From positions 189,346 through 252,457 of the forward strand of contig DBRG01000019.1 in assembly GCA_002305545.1 (NCBI GenBank): a stretch of DNA of 63,112 nt, read 5' to 3'. The notes under the pieces were generated by a model. That model did not search any database. It worked only from the letters and a program-made list of their open reading frames with translations, and had not been told where the DNA came from. Position 1 is the first letter of the stretch. Each line of letters begins with the position of its first letter. Made by a program: the position numbers and the translations under genes. This document shows, piece after piece, positions 46,201-55,083 of this stretch. The DNA comes from Bacteroidales bacterium UBA1374. GTDB taxonomy: Bacteria; Bacteroidota; Bacteroidia; Bacteroidales; UBA932.

Positions 46201-46323
46201 CCGGTTCACCAATGAGGTCAGGCGGGAAGGAGACAGATAAAATGCCACAGCAGCCATCACGACACCCAACAGTCCCAGGGCAGATAAGAAGATGATCAGA
46301 ACAATGCGCCATCTTTTTTTCAT
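43240..46323 (-). CDS. AsmA-like envelope protein
   Basis: 1027 residues from the ATG at 46323 (MKKRWRIVLIIFLSALGLLG); the longer open frame upstream lacks a plausible start. One N-terminal membrane helix, then a long periplasmic region of beta-rich repeats, with the AsmA N-terminal pattern (YLSPSRLTSLVNRYADQYL) and the AsmA C-terminal type region near YRAAIAGSHNMDGTFHYHIS. Proteins of this superfamily bridge inner and outer membrane and help move lipids. Pairing with kdsB supports an outer-membrane assembly role. Confidence 0.85.
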   Translation of the reverse strand: MKKRWRIVLIIFLSALGLLGVVMAAVAFYLSPSRLTSLVNRYADQYLEASVTLSGATVHVLRDFPDISVELDNGKILVPAPDSTEKWADTLLVFRKMEVSLRPSALLLRKIFIPRLHLEQAVIHLFTDKQDRSNWDIFPESEDTLSPSYGLSIARLSVSDTLRFTYHDDKDTVYYSVGIKDMTARASFRGGGYNADIQSFSNTLIVGENLLFDRIPFLVRGGITLVNDFDDYYFKDCETVLGKVPLYINGFMGLREDSLELRGICRIDSTGLTDLYDAIPLSLLPREKPFESSLPLKDVVVILNGAYHYQSGKFPVFNARLAAGPGSFLYRPSGIMIPEFQAGIVTSYDPGKGNYGSLEMKGLEVRSPALDLSLDGILSSVFKEPAVRLSAGMEVHLDRLSGLVESIGEDQATGDVSADLEADFRLKDLTLTALGNIMLRGRFLTEGFTLDLPAYNLFCRADTTRALLDINPGTSLDLEVGSDSLQIRYKGRELAVLSGTELKAGSTPDMFTMDSTKVQPLNGSLISRNLRVYVNDSTRIRMDGGNIVFSVKPDSRDQSLPVIGLTLESRSAGAMMGVHRGRISDLQLQADLTRNVRTQRRDTTGLSARRDTFLLRRTRTRHEFSYADLSLDLDREERGLLRRWNVNGTLKAGQIQLATPFIPLNTQVSDAHLVLLNDRLEITNTVIRAGRSDLLLNGYMTDMRRVLLGRGRLGLNFDLQSDTLDCNELIRAISSGMSSMDKQDSLADSTEIPAYQNLLIVPGNVNLQLVLAVSNAYYRHLQMQGLHGMLRAADRYLQLDELQAFSNAGDITIDALYATPDKDSLQVGLNMEMNNVLLEEAVRLIPSLDTLFPMIGSFRGLADIQLSATSRLDTGMNLVLPTLQGACRIKGDGLVLLDGETFSEISRKLMFRKKALNLIDSIRVEATVADNRVDVYPFIMEIDRYRAAIAGSHNMDGTFHYHISLLKSPVPFRFGIDVLGVPEDYKIDLGRARFTDQGIPALSYRIDSIRVNLREHIKKYFENYSFE

Positions 46324-46390
46324 ACCAGCGAAATTACATTTTTTTATCCTTATGGCGCAACAATTTGCAGGTTTTGCGCATCTTTGCATC

Positions 46391-49324
46391 ATGAACAGGA
46401 CACAAACCCTTTTCATCTTTTTTATCGCCCTGATTCTGGCCATTTCAGGCTGTAAAAAGGATGATATGGTGTATTACATAAAAAGCAATCCGCAGGAATT
46501 GCATTTTAGCAAGGACGGCGGACTTGATACAGTGGCCATAACTTCCAACTCGGGATGGACCGTGATCATACCCCTGGAGTGGTGCAAAACAAACCTGTCA
46601 TCTGTAGGAACATCTGACAAAACGGTTTTTCTGCGTTTTCAGGTAGAACAAAACACGACCACACAGTCACGCAGCCAGGATGTTGTTATCAAATCCTCAG
46701 ACGACAACAGCCTTCAGTCTGTAATAAAGATATACCAGGAAGCCGCAGAAGATCCGGACGATCCCGATGATCCCGACGATCCAGATATGGCTGATACTTT
46801 GCTTGTAACCCCGGCTGTCCTTGAAATACCCTGTAAGGGAGATAATTACGAATTTACATTGAGATCCGATACGACCTGGACCTACCAGGGAAGCAGCGCT
46901 GCCTGGTGCAACCTGGTTTCTGAGCAGTTATCGGGTAATCGCGGAGAATACCAAATGACCTTCAGCGCAGAACCCTCAAAATACACCGAGGCCAGGACAG
47001 CTTTGCTGACCTTTAAAACAAGCAACGATTCCCTGGCTTACCTGGAGATAACACAAAGACCATTGGGGATATCAGTTGTAGAAGATTTACTGTTGTTCCG
47101 TGATGATGTCAACGCATTCAGGGACCTCAGACCCTGGATGGACAGTGACAGCACCATTCACCTGCTTTCGGACCTGGATCTTTCTTCTATACCCAACTGG
47201 ACTCCTATAGGACTTCATACCAATGCCATGCTCTTCAATGAGAACAACAGCAGCATGGCAGGAGTTTTCAATGGGAATAACCATACGATCAGCAACCTTT
47301 CAATCACCCAGACTTCTTACCGTTCTGCAGGCCTGTTCGGGTATGTGAAAAAAGCCAGGATACAGGATCTCACACTGGATCAAAGCTGTTCCATTACCAT
47401 TGTGACGGACCAGTATCAGACCCTGTCTGCCGGTGGTATTTGCGGGACCCTGCTGGGAGGGACAATATCCGGTTGTCATTTTCAGGGCACGATCCGGTTG
47501 ACCGGTCTCAGCACAACAACCGCTACCGGAGGCATAGCTGGCGAGATAAACACTGATGTCAGCCACAATGCAGCCGTTGTCAGTGAATGTTCAAACAGCG
47601 GAACTATACAGGGATTATATCCTGTAGGAGGCGTTGCAGGCAGAACAACCGGAAGCCGCATTGAAAGTAGTGAAAACAGCGCCGGGGCACTAATCAGGGG
47701 GAAGGGGCTGACAGGAGGCATTAGCGGACAATCCTGGACAAACGCTGTTATCGAAAATTCAGACAACTACGGCCGCGTGGAAGGAACCGCAGATAAGACG
47801 GGTGGAATATGCGGAGAGCAATTCAACCTTTCACTGATCAGCAACAGTGTTAACCATACGGGAACAACGGTCACCGGAACTTCACGTCTGGGAGGGATTT
47901 GCGGTTATTCAGCCAGTTCCTGCAGTATTAAAAACTGTGTAAATGAAACCGGACTATCCGGCATTTCCGAAACCGGAGGCATATGCGGGACCCAGTTCCT
48001 TTCCTGCTCCATTGACGGATGCTCCAACTCCGGAGCTATATCGGGTTCTGGAACCGAAGCCGATGAGAATACCGGAATAGGGGGAATCGTTGGCGGAAAT
48101 TTTGGTTCCGAGATCACCAGTTCAGAAAATTCGGGCACGGTGAGTGGTCAGTCCACGGTTGGTGGCATTGCAGGATACACCAATTATATCGTCAAGGATT
48201 GCATCAATACGGCAGGCATAGAAGGCGGGACTTTCATCGGAGGCGCTACAGGAATGGCAGAGGGTGCGGGTTATGTACTCTCTTTCCTGACAAACAGCGG
48301 CACGGTGACAGCATCCGGTGGTGCCGGGGGGATTATCGGAAATATTACCAGTAGTATATCTGTAAGTTTCTGTACCAACCAGGAGGCAGGAGTGGTTTAT
48401 GCTTCTGCAGGAAGCGCAGGCGGGATTGCCGGGGTGATCAATGATGCAGGTGCTTCTGTATCCGACTGTGAAAACCATGCCCCGGTATCGTCAGGAAAAT
48501 GGGCCGGCGGCATCGTAGCCCTGAGCCAGGGAGAGATCTTGGATTGCCTGAATACCGGACAAGTGTCGGTGCCCGCCACCAATGACCCGGTCCAGAATGA
48601 AGAAGGGATAATAGTTGAAAATATTACAGTAGCGGCAGGTGTTGTGGGAATGACTTCCTCAGCAGTTGAAAATTGTGAAAACCAGGGTGCTGTCAGCGGC
48701 TATACGGCAGGAGGGATAGTTACACGTTTTACATCCAGTGTCTCCTTATACAAGCTGAAGAACTGCACAAACAGCGGCCAGGTAACCGGTACAAGAAGTG
48801 CAGGAGGTGTGGTTGCCACTATCACCAAAGGCGGAATTGCAGAAGCATTAGAGAATTCCGGAAGTGTAACCGGACCGTATTGTGTGGGGGGAGTTGTAGC
48901 TGAAAACGTAAAGGGCTCTCTTACAGACTGTGTAAATACAGGGACCATACAGGGATCTGAAACAGAGATTGATGATGAGTTTTTTGCCCTGGGTGGCGTC
49001 TGCGGGATGAATGACAGCGGCAACCTGACCAATTGCAGCAATTCAGGCACAGTAAGCAGGATTGGGCAGACCGGGAAGTACCGTTACGTGGGGGGCATGG
49101 TCGGGGTTACCGCCCGCGCCACAGGAACCGGAGGTTTGCTCAAAGGGTGTTCAAATTCCGGACCGGTCAGCGGTTATGTGAGTGAAGTCCCGGAAGATTA
49201 CAACTACCTGGGAGGATTCTGCGGACTGTTTGCCTCGGGACCGGCCCCTGAAGAATGCACCAATACAGGCACTGTCAACGGCCAGCCTGCCAGTGATGAG
49301 AATATGTACGGAGGAACGAACTAA
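46391..49324 (+). CDS. BACON and GLUG-repeat surface lipoprotein
   Basis: 977 residues from the ATG at 46391. Lipobox LAISGC (Cys20). Two BACON-like beta-sandwich domains (about 30-120 and 140-225, ending YLEITQRP) are joined by an acidic Pro-Asp linker (DDPDDPDDPD). From about residue 300 to the end there are many imperfect repeats of about 20-30 residues built on GGI-G and NSGTVSG-type motifs, the GLUG pattern of a beta-solenoid. Probably surface-exposed and binding carbohydrate or mediating adhesion; inference only. Precedes two further lipoproteins on the same strand. Confidence 0.85.
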   Translation: MNRTQTLFIFFIALILAISGCKKDDMVYYIKSNPQELHFSKDGGLDTVAITSNSGWTVIIPLEWCKTNLSSVGTSDKTVFLRFQVEQNTTTQSRSQDVVIKSSDDNSLQSVIKIYQEAAEDPDDPDDPDDPDMADTLLVTPAVLEIPCKGDNYEFTLRSDTTWTYQGSSAAWCNLVSEQLSGNRGEYQMTFSAEPSKYTEARTALLTFKTSNDSLAYLEITQRPLGISVVEDLLLFRDDVNAFRDLRPWMDSDSTIHLLSDLDLSSIPNWTPIGLHTNAMLFNENNSSMAGVFNGNNHTISNLSITQTSYRSAGLFGYVKKARIQDLTLDQSCSITIVTDQYQTLSAGGICGTLLGGTISGCHFQGTIRLTGLSTTTATGGIAGEINTDVSHNAAVVSECSNSGTIQGLYPVGGVAGRTTGSRIESSENSAGALIRGKGLTGGISGQSWTNAVIENSDNYGRVEGTADKTGGICGEQFNLSLISNSVNHTGTTVTGTSRLGGICGYSASSCSIKNCVNETGLSGISETGGICGTQFLSCSIDGCSNSGAISGSGTEADENTGIGGIVGGNFGSEITSSENSGTVSGQSTVGGIAGYTNYIVKDCINTAGIEGGTFIGGATGMAEGAGYVLSFLTNSGTVTASGGAGGIIGNITSSISVSFCTNQEAGVVYASAGSAGGIAGVINDAGASVSDCENHAPVSSGKWAGGIVALSQGEILDCLNTGQVSVPATNDPVQNEEGIIVENITVAAGVVGMTSSAVENCENQGAVSGYTAGGIVTRFTSSVSLYKLKNCTNSGQVTGTRSAGGVVATITKGGIAEALENSGSVTGPYCVGGVVAENVKGSLTDCVNTGTIQGSETEIDDEFFALGGVCGMNDSGNLTNCSNSGTVSRIGQTGKYRYVGGMVGVTARATGTGGLLKGCSNSGPVSGYVSEVPEDYNYLGGFCGLFASGPAPEECTNTGTVNGQPASDENMYGGTN

Positions 49325-49341
49325 TAAGCAAAAACCTATAA

Positions 49342-50181
49342 ATGAAGCCATTGAAATATTTTCTAAGCCTGATACCTGTAACCGCCCTGCTATTTTTTAC
49401 TTCCTGTTCCGTGGAACCGGAAACCGTAAGGATCATGTCTTACAACATCCGTCTCTCGCTGGTTGACGACGGGGAACACAACTGGGACATCCGAAAACCT
49501 GCATCTGTTGAAATGGTCAAAAAACTGCAGCCCGATGTTTTTGGCGTTCAGGAACCGGTATGGGAGCAGATCCATTACCTGCTGGACAGTCTGCCGGCTT
49601 ATGCCAAACTGGGGGTTGCCAGGGAAGACGGGGATTCCCTGGGAGAATTCTCAGCCGTATTCTACCTGAAGGATAAATTCGAGGTTTTGCGGGAGGGTAA
49701 CTTCTGGCTCAGTGAAACACCGGATGTGCCTTCGTTCGGCTGGGATGCCGCATGCAAAAGGATCGTCACCTGGGGGGCTTTCAAAAACAAAGAGACCGGA
49801 AGTACTTTTTATTTGTTTAATACTCATTTTGACCATATAGGTAAGATTGCACGAAGGGAATCCGCCCGGCTTTTAATTGACAGGATAAGAGAAATAACTG
49901 TGGATGCCCCCGTAATTTTTATTACCGCCGACTTTAACGCAACCATAGATGATCCGCTCTTTGAACCGGTTAAGGCACATTTTTTGGATGCAAGACAGGT
50001 AGCGCCCGTTACAGATACATTGACCACGTATAACGGATGGGGTACGTATGACGGAGCTCCCATCGACCACATTTTTTACCGGGGAGCAAAGGCCTTATCC
50101 TATCGTACAGTAACCGATGATTTTGGCGTACCCTATGTGTCTGACCATTACCCGGTGCTTGCCGTTTTTGAATACGAATAA
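49342..50181 (+). CDS. Endonuclease/exonuclease/phosphatase-family lipoprotein
   Basis: 279 residues. Lipobox FFTSC (Cys22). All EEP-fold motifs are present: MSYNIR, GVQEP, FNTHFDHIG, ITADFNA, PIDHIFY and SDHYPV. Exported EEP proteins act on phosphodiesters such as nucleic acids, phospholipids or sphingomyelin; the substrate is unknown. It begins 17 nt after the GLUG-repeat gene and is probably co-transcribed. Confidence 0.92.
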   Translation: MKPLKYFLSLIPVTALLFFTSCSVEPETVRIMSYNIRLSLVDDGEHNWDIRKPASVEMVKKLQPDVFGVQEPVWEQIHYLLDSLPAYAKLGVAREDGDSLGEFSAVFYLKDKFEVLREGNFWLSETPDVPSFGWDAACKRIVTWGAFKNKETGSTFYLFNTHFDHIGKIARRESARLLIDRIREITVDAPVIFITADFNATIDDPLFEPVKAHFLDARQVAPVTDTLTTYNGWGTYDGAPIDHIFYRGAKALSYRTVTDDFGVPYVSDHYPVLAVFEYE

Positions 50182-50200
50182 TAAAAAAGATATAATACCA

Positions 50201-50584
50201 ATGAAGAAAAAAGGAATCCGCATGTTCACGGGACTGATGGCAGTGTCCCTGCTTTTTTTAATGACCTCATCCTGCCAAAAGGAATATAAAGTGTCTGACC
50301 TTCTGGGGACCTGGGCTTACCAGGACAACACACAATACACCATCACATTCCGTGAAGACGGGACCATGGGTTATACGGCCCCCGTTTCGGCCCCCTCGTA
50401 TACACCTACCTACACGCTGGATGGGTTCTACATTTATGTCCGGGTCATTGTAGGCAGTGCCACCATAAGCGATGTGGTCGAGATCCGTTCCCTGAACCCG
50501 ACCACACTGGTTGTTTATTACGACGGTGACCTTCTCTTTGACGGGCAATCCCTGAACGGGGAATACACCCTGCTCAAAAGATAG
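50201..50584 (+). CDS. Small lipocalin-like lipoprotein
   Basis: 127 residues from the ATG at 50201; an open frame upstream overlaps the previous gene. Lipobox MTSSC (Cys25). The mature part (VSDLLGTWAYQDNTQYTITF, REDGTMGYTAP, ending NGEYTLLKR) has the beta-barrel pattern of Bacteroidota lipocalin-like proteins. Ligand unknown. Third gene of a lipoprotein cluster. Confidence 0.85.
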   Translation: MKKKGIRMFTGLMAVSLLFLMTSSCQKEYKVSDLLGTWAYQDNTQYTITFREDGTMGYTAPVSAPSYTPTYTLDGFYIYVRVIVGSATISDVVEIRSLNPTTLVVYYDGDLLFDGQSLNGEYTLLKR

Positions 50585-50593
50585 CTTTCCCGC

Positions 50594-53500
50594 TTACAAT
50601 TCCTTGATCCTGATATTGCGGAGCCACAGCCTGGACCCGTGTCCCAGGAATCCTATCTTTCCCCCTGTCCTTTCCAGCCCGGGATGTTCCCTGTCGTCAA
50701 CGGGACCTGCCGAGATATCTCCTTCCGTGATCACTTCACCGTTCAGCGTAACCCGGATGTACGTGCCTTTGACGTAGATCTCCTCCTGGTTCCATTCCCC
50801 GATGGGCCGCAGGGCATTGCGGTTATGCGCCGGGATCACCCCATAGACCGATCCGTGGTACTGGTAATCCAGCAGCCAGGGCTGGTAAATGGGATCGAAA
50901 TGGTCCAGGATCTGGATTTCCATGCCTTCGTAGGCTGCATCTCCTGTGCCGGGTGTACGGATGCCTACGCCGTTGTTGGCCCCCGGGGTGAGTTTGAACT
51001 CAAACCGGAATACGAAATCGGAATAATCCTTAGCGGTGTACAGGTCGCCGAACCCCTGCCCGGCGGGCCGTACTTCCAGGACCCCGTCCCTGGTCAGGTA
51101 GTCGGTCTTGTTCCCTGTCCATTGGTGCAAGGTAGTGCCGTCAAAGAGCACGGTAAAGCCATCGGCTTCTTCTTCCGGGGACAGTTTGAAAGGCTCGGGA
51201 CGCCGGAGTTCCCGCACGTAGATGTCGCGGTAGGCCACCTTGCTGCCGTGTGCCTGGAGCTCAATGGCCCCGTACGGGAAGATGGGCTGTGAGCGGTCCC
51301 AGTAATTTTCCATGACCACATTGTCCACCACCAGTTCCCCGTTCAGGTACACGGTAACGCGTTCTCCCTGCATGCGAATGAAAAAGCTGTTCCATTCCCC
51401 CAGGCGGTTATCGGCCACCAACAGGGGAGCCGACGGATTCTTCGCATTGTTGTACAGGCCGCCCGATCCAACCTGGGCGCCCACATGCACCCGGGCAGTG
51501 TCCCAGATCTGCACCTGGGGTGAGCCCCGCAGGTAAATGCCGGCGTCGGCCTCGGGTCCTTCCGGGTAAAGGAGCCAGTCCACATACATTTCAAAATCCC
51601 CGTAATCCTTGGTGGTGCAAAGGTTATCGCCTTTGCCCAGGAACAGCAGTTTGCCGTCTTCCACCACCCATTGGCTGAAAGCCACCTTGTCCGCTTCTTT
51701 TTGTGCCTTTGCCAGTTCCTGCGGTTTCATTTTGCTGCGTGAGATGGGATTGCCTACCAGGCCCTGCCAGCCGTCCAGGTCCTTTTCATTGAAAATGCGT
51801 TCAAATCCTTTTTCTTCAGGGATTCCGGCCAGGTATTTCTTTACGTTCTGTATGTCGTAGATGCTATCCGGGTAACCTGCCTGCTCCATGATCTTCACCA
51901 CCTTTTCCATCCATTCCTTTACCAGGGGTCCGTAGAAATCCGGGTTGTTCACCGCCAAACGGTATATGTTCATGGCTGCAGCCAGGGAGACTTCAGGATG
52001 GGCCGAGTCCAGGTAAGGAGCAGACGCCACCATGGCCTGGAATGCACCGGTGTTTCTCATCTGGGCCAGGAGTGCTCCCGTTTGTTCCGGTTCCGTGAAA
52101 TGGTCCAGTCCTTTGCGCAGGTATATCACCTTTTGCGCACCGGCCGGACTCCAGCCGTTGATCAGGGCAATGTAAGCCTCCGCATTCCCTTCTTCCAGGT
52201 AAAGTTCGCTCAGCAGGTCAACAGCCCTTTTTGTGCCGGTTGCGGCAAGGGGGGCGTAGTAAAGCGATCTCTGCAGGGGACCGGCCTGTTGCATTCTTGA
52301 AGACAGTATGTCAAATTGTGCTTCCGGGTCAAGTCCGTACAGAGAGGCCATGACAGCCTGCTGCAAAGGCTCTATCAATTCAGGTGCAGCGGCTTCCAAT
52401 AGCCGGAAGTATGTGTCCCTGTTATCGGGCCGGGCCACGCCGCTTAGTGCACTGGCAGCGGCCAGCCGGACTTCCGGTGAGGGATCCTCCAGGGCTTCCA
52501 GCACCAGCGGTTCATTTGCCCGGGATTTTCGTGCGCCCAGCAGTGCCAGGGCGGCCGATCTTCCCGGAACGGAAGTTTGCGGATAAATATCAATGACAGC
52601 CTGTATCACATTTCCTTTCGAGGCCAGCAGACACTTCAGGGCAAGGTCCGTTCTCAGGGGGTCGGTATTGGTGAGCAATCCGGCCAGCAGGGCAGTGCCC
52701 TGATCTGTCCCTGTATTGAGGATAGCCCGGGCCGAGGCCTCTGCCACCTGCAGGTCTTCGTGATTCAGCCAGGGATCGGCAATGTAAGGGATCAGCGCGG
52801 GGTTGCTCTGTTCACCCAGCCAGTCCAGCACATCGGCCAGTGCCGGAGCGGAAAGCCGCTTCATCTTTTTCATAACGGCCGAGTTAACCACCGGTGAGAT
52901 GAACGCGCGGGTACCTTCCAGGGCCGTCCTGCGGTAAGAACCATCAGTATCGTTCAGCGCCTTCAGCACCGTCCGCATGGCTTCTTCCTGGTGCAGGCCA
53001 ATAAGCAGCGAAAGGGCAAAGCAACGGGTTTGGGAATCATTGCCGGATTTGATCAGGGACTTGAGTGCTTTGGTGGCTTTCCCCGGATCGGAGGGAGCAA
53101 CCCGTTGCAGGAAGGTCAGGAAATCGAAAGCCGGGGCATTTGCCATCACGTCAAAGGCAGCCATGGTTCCGCATTGTGAAAGGGCCTGGAAGGCCAGGGG
53201 ACGCTGTTGCTCATTGCCCGTCTGCGCCAGGCTCATCAGCATTTTTTCTGCCAGCGGGGATCCCAGCTTGCCCAGACCGGTGATCGTCTCGGCCCGTAAA
53301 GGAGCTCCCAGCAACAATTGCAAAGCCGTTTCTCCACCAATGGCCGTCACGGCCCCGATGGCTGCCCCTCCCAGTTCATCAGAGAACATATACGGAGCCA
53401 GGGCGTTCAGGCTTTCGGGCGAACCCAGCAATTGCAATTGTCTGATGAAAAAGGCCTTGATAATGGGATCCTCCGTTTTGTCAAGGGCTTTGACATAGCT

Positions 53501-53815
53501 ACGTGCCAATTCTGTGCGGACTTTTTCATCTACCCCGGGACGGGTTACGTATTGTACCATGCCGTCCAGGGCATATTCTGCCTGGGGCAGGGAAGTTCCG
53601 TCGCTCCTGAGCTTTTGGGCAAGCATAAGGACTCCTTCCTCGCCCGTAGACAAAAGATCTTCCATCAACCGGCTGAAAAGGGCTTCATTGGCAGCCGGAA
53701 GCTGGTTCAGGGCATCGCCCACCTTGGTGGAGGCCGCTCTTTGGGCATCCTGGGCGTGCAATGAGGACAGCGTGCCCAGGAGGATTAACAGTATTACAGA
53801 TATTGTTCTTTTCAT
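50594..53815 (-). CDS. HEAT-repeat protein with two DUF1080 (3-keto-disaccharide hydrolase) domains
   Basis: 1073 residues with signal peptide (ILLGTLSSLHAQ). Residues about 50-650 are alpha-helical HEAT-type repeats (PSPEVRLAAASALSG is a clear one). Two jelly-roll DUF1080 domains follow: about 665-870 (GFERIFNEKDLDGWQG) and about 880-1073 (GFTVLFDGTTLHQWTG, ending LWLRNIRIKEL). DUF1080 proteins act on 3-keto-glycosides. The Gfo/Idh/MocA gene 5 nt upstream could supply the 3-keto group. Periplasmic action is expected. Confidence 0.9.
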   Translation of the reverse strand: MKRTISVILLILLGTLSSLHAQDAQRAASTKVGDALNQLPAANEALFSRLMEDLLSTGEEGVLMLAQKLRSDGTSLPQAEYALDGMVQYVTRPGVDEKVRTELARSYVKALDKTEDPIIKAFFIRQLQLLGSPESLNALAPYMFSDELGGAAIGAVTAIGGETALQLLLGAPLRAETITGLGKLGSPLAEKMLMSLAQTGNEQQRPLAFQALSQCGTMAAFDVMANAPAFDFLTFLQRVAPSDPGKATKALKSLIKSGNDSQTRCFALSLLIGLHQEEAMRTVLKALNDTDGSYRRTALEGTRAFISPVVNSAVMKKMKRLSAPALADVLDWLGEQSNPALIPYIADPWLNHEDLQVAEASARAILNTGTDQGTALLAGLLTNTDPLRTDLALKCLLASKGNVIQAVIDIYPQTSVPGRSAALALLGARKSRANEPLVLEALEDPSPEVRLAAASALSGVARPDNRDTYFRLLEAAAPELIEPLQQAVMASLYGLDPEAQFDILSSRMQQAGPLQRSLYYAPLAATGTKRAVDLLSELYLEEGNAEAYIALINGWSPAGAQKVIYLRKGLDHFTEPEQTGALLAQMRNTGAFQAMVASAPYLDSAHPEVSLAAAMNIYRLAVNNPDFYGPLVKEWMEKVVKIMEQAGYPDSIYDIQNVKKYLAGIPEEKGFERIFNEKDLDGWQGLVGNPISRSKMKPQELAKAQKEADKVAFSQWVVEDGKLLFLGKGDNLCTTKDYGDFEMYVDWLLYPEGPEADAGIYLRGSPQVQIWDTARVHVGAQVGSGGLYNNAKNPSAPLLVADNRLGEWNSFFIRMQGERVTVYLNGELVVDNVVMENYWDRSQPIFPYGAIELQAHGSKVAYRDIYVRELRRPEPFKLSPEEEADGFTVLFDGTTLHQWTGNKTDYLTRDGVLEVRPAGQGFGDLYTAKDYSDFVFRFEFKLTPGANNGVGIRTPGTGDAAYEGMEIQILDHFDPIYQPWLLDYQYHGSVYGVIPAHNRNALRPIGEWNQEEIYVKGTYIRVTLNGEVITEGDISAGPVDDREHPGLERTGGKIGFLGHGSRLWLRNIRIKEL

Positions 53816-53820
53816 GATGT

Positions 53821-55080
53821 TCAGATTTTCCAGGGTCCGCGCATGGGTTGGTCCAGTAACCGGTTGGCTGCGGGATCGTTAATAAATTCAATTTTATCAG
53901 AGTCAAAGTGCAGGGTGCGGTTCAGCCGTACAGCGACGGCGCCCATATTGACCAGCGTGCAACTCCTGAAACCATTGGTTTCGTTCAGGGCAAATGGCCT
54001 GCGGGTTTTGATGCATCCGTAGAAATCGGTTTCCTGGGCAGCCGGTTCCGGGAAATCTGCCAGTTTCAGCTGCCAGTCAGGGATATCGCACCGGAAGCCA
54101 TGGTAGACGTTGCCTTTAGGCCCGGCAATGTAAGGAGTTTCGGGATCTCCGAAATCATCGCCCCAGAGGACGATCTGGCATCCGTCGGCATAGGTGTAGG
54201 TTATGCTGCGCCAGGTACCCACGGCATCGTGGTGCTGTTGCGGGGCGTCTACTTCTACTTTTACCGGACTTTCGTTGTCCTTGTCCAGAAGGTACTGGAC
54301 CGGGTCCATGTAATGTTGTCCCATATCGCAGAGGCCTCCGCCGTCGTAATCCCAGTAACCGCGGAACGTCTGGTGCACCCTGTGGGAATTGTAAGGTTTG
54401 TAAGGGGCAGGACCCAGCCACAGGTCGTAGTTCAGGTTGGAGGGAACTGTTTCGGGTACAAGATTTTCTTTTCCGGTCCAGTAAAACTTCCAGTCGAAAC
54501 CGGTGTGGCGCGATATGGTCACCTTCAGGGGCCAGCCCAGCATACCGCTCTGTACCAGTTTTTTAAGCGGGTTCACGGTCGTGCCCAGGCCATAGAATGT
54601 ATCCTTGAAACGGAACCAGGTGTTGAGCCGGAAAATACGCGAATTCCTTTTCACGGCTTCCATGACTTTCTTGCCTTCCCCTATGGTGCGTGTCATGGGT
54701 TTCTCGCACCAGATATCCTTGCCGGCCTTGGCGGCTTCCACAGACATGATGCCGTGCCAGTGCGGAGGGGTGGCTATGTGCACCACATCCACGTTGGGGT
54801 CGTTAATCAGGTCCATGAAATGCTCATAGGTCCTGACCCGGTCCGGTGCCATTTTCACAGCCGCTTCCAGGTGTTTGGTGTCCACATCGCAGACGGCTAC
54901 CAGCCTTGCTCCTTCGTATTTGATATGTTCCCTGCCCATACCGCCGGTACCAATGATACCTTTGGTCAGCTGGTCGCTGGGGGCAATGAAACCGTTGCCT
55001 CCCAGGACACGCCGCGGGAGGATGGTCAGGGCAGCCAGACCACCGGCTGCCTTAAGAAAATTTCTTCTGTCCAGGCTCAT
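53821..55080 (-). CDS. Tat-exported Gfo/Idh/MocA-family oxidoreductase
   Basis: 419 residues. Twin-arginine signal RRNFLKAAGGLAALTIL at the N-terminus, so the folded enzyme with bound nucleotide is probably exported. Rossmann motif GIIGTGGMGREHIK and the EKP motif (CEKPMTRTIGEG) of the family, then the alpha/beta C-terminal domain. Likely oxidises or reduces a sugar or polyol with tightly bound NAD(P). Operon partner of the DUF1080 protein. Confidence 0.93.
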   Translation of the reverse strand: MSLDRRNFLKAAGGLAALTILPRRVLGGNGFIAPSDQLTKGIIGTGGMGREHIKYEGARLVAVCDVDTKHLEAAVKMAPDRVRTYEHFMDLINDPNVDVVHIATPPHWHGIMSVEAAKAGKDIWCEKPMTRTIGEGKKVMEAVKRNSRIFRLNTWFRFKDTFYGLGTTVNPLKKLVQSGMLGWPLKVTISRHTGFDWKFYWTGKENLVPETVPSNLNYDLWLGPAPYKPYNSHRVHQTFRGYWDYDGGGLCDMGQHYMDPVQYLLDKDNESPVKVEVDAPQQHHDAVGTWRSITYTYADGCQIVLWGDDFGDPETPYIAGPKGNVYHGFRCDIPDWQLKLADFPEPAAQETDFYGCIKTRRPFALNETNGFRSCTLVNMGAVAVRLNRTLHFDSDKIEFINDPAANRLLDQPMRGPWKI

Positions 55081-55083
55081 AAA

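Noticed and set aside
46376..46383. CATCTTTG as a promoter for the GLUG lipoprotein
   Set aside because: It lacks the conserved TA of TANNTTTG and has no -33 partner; not strong enough to list.
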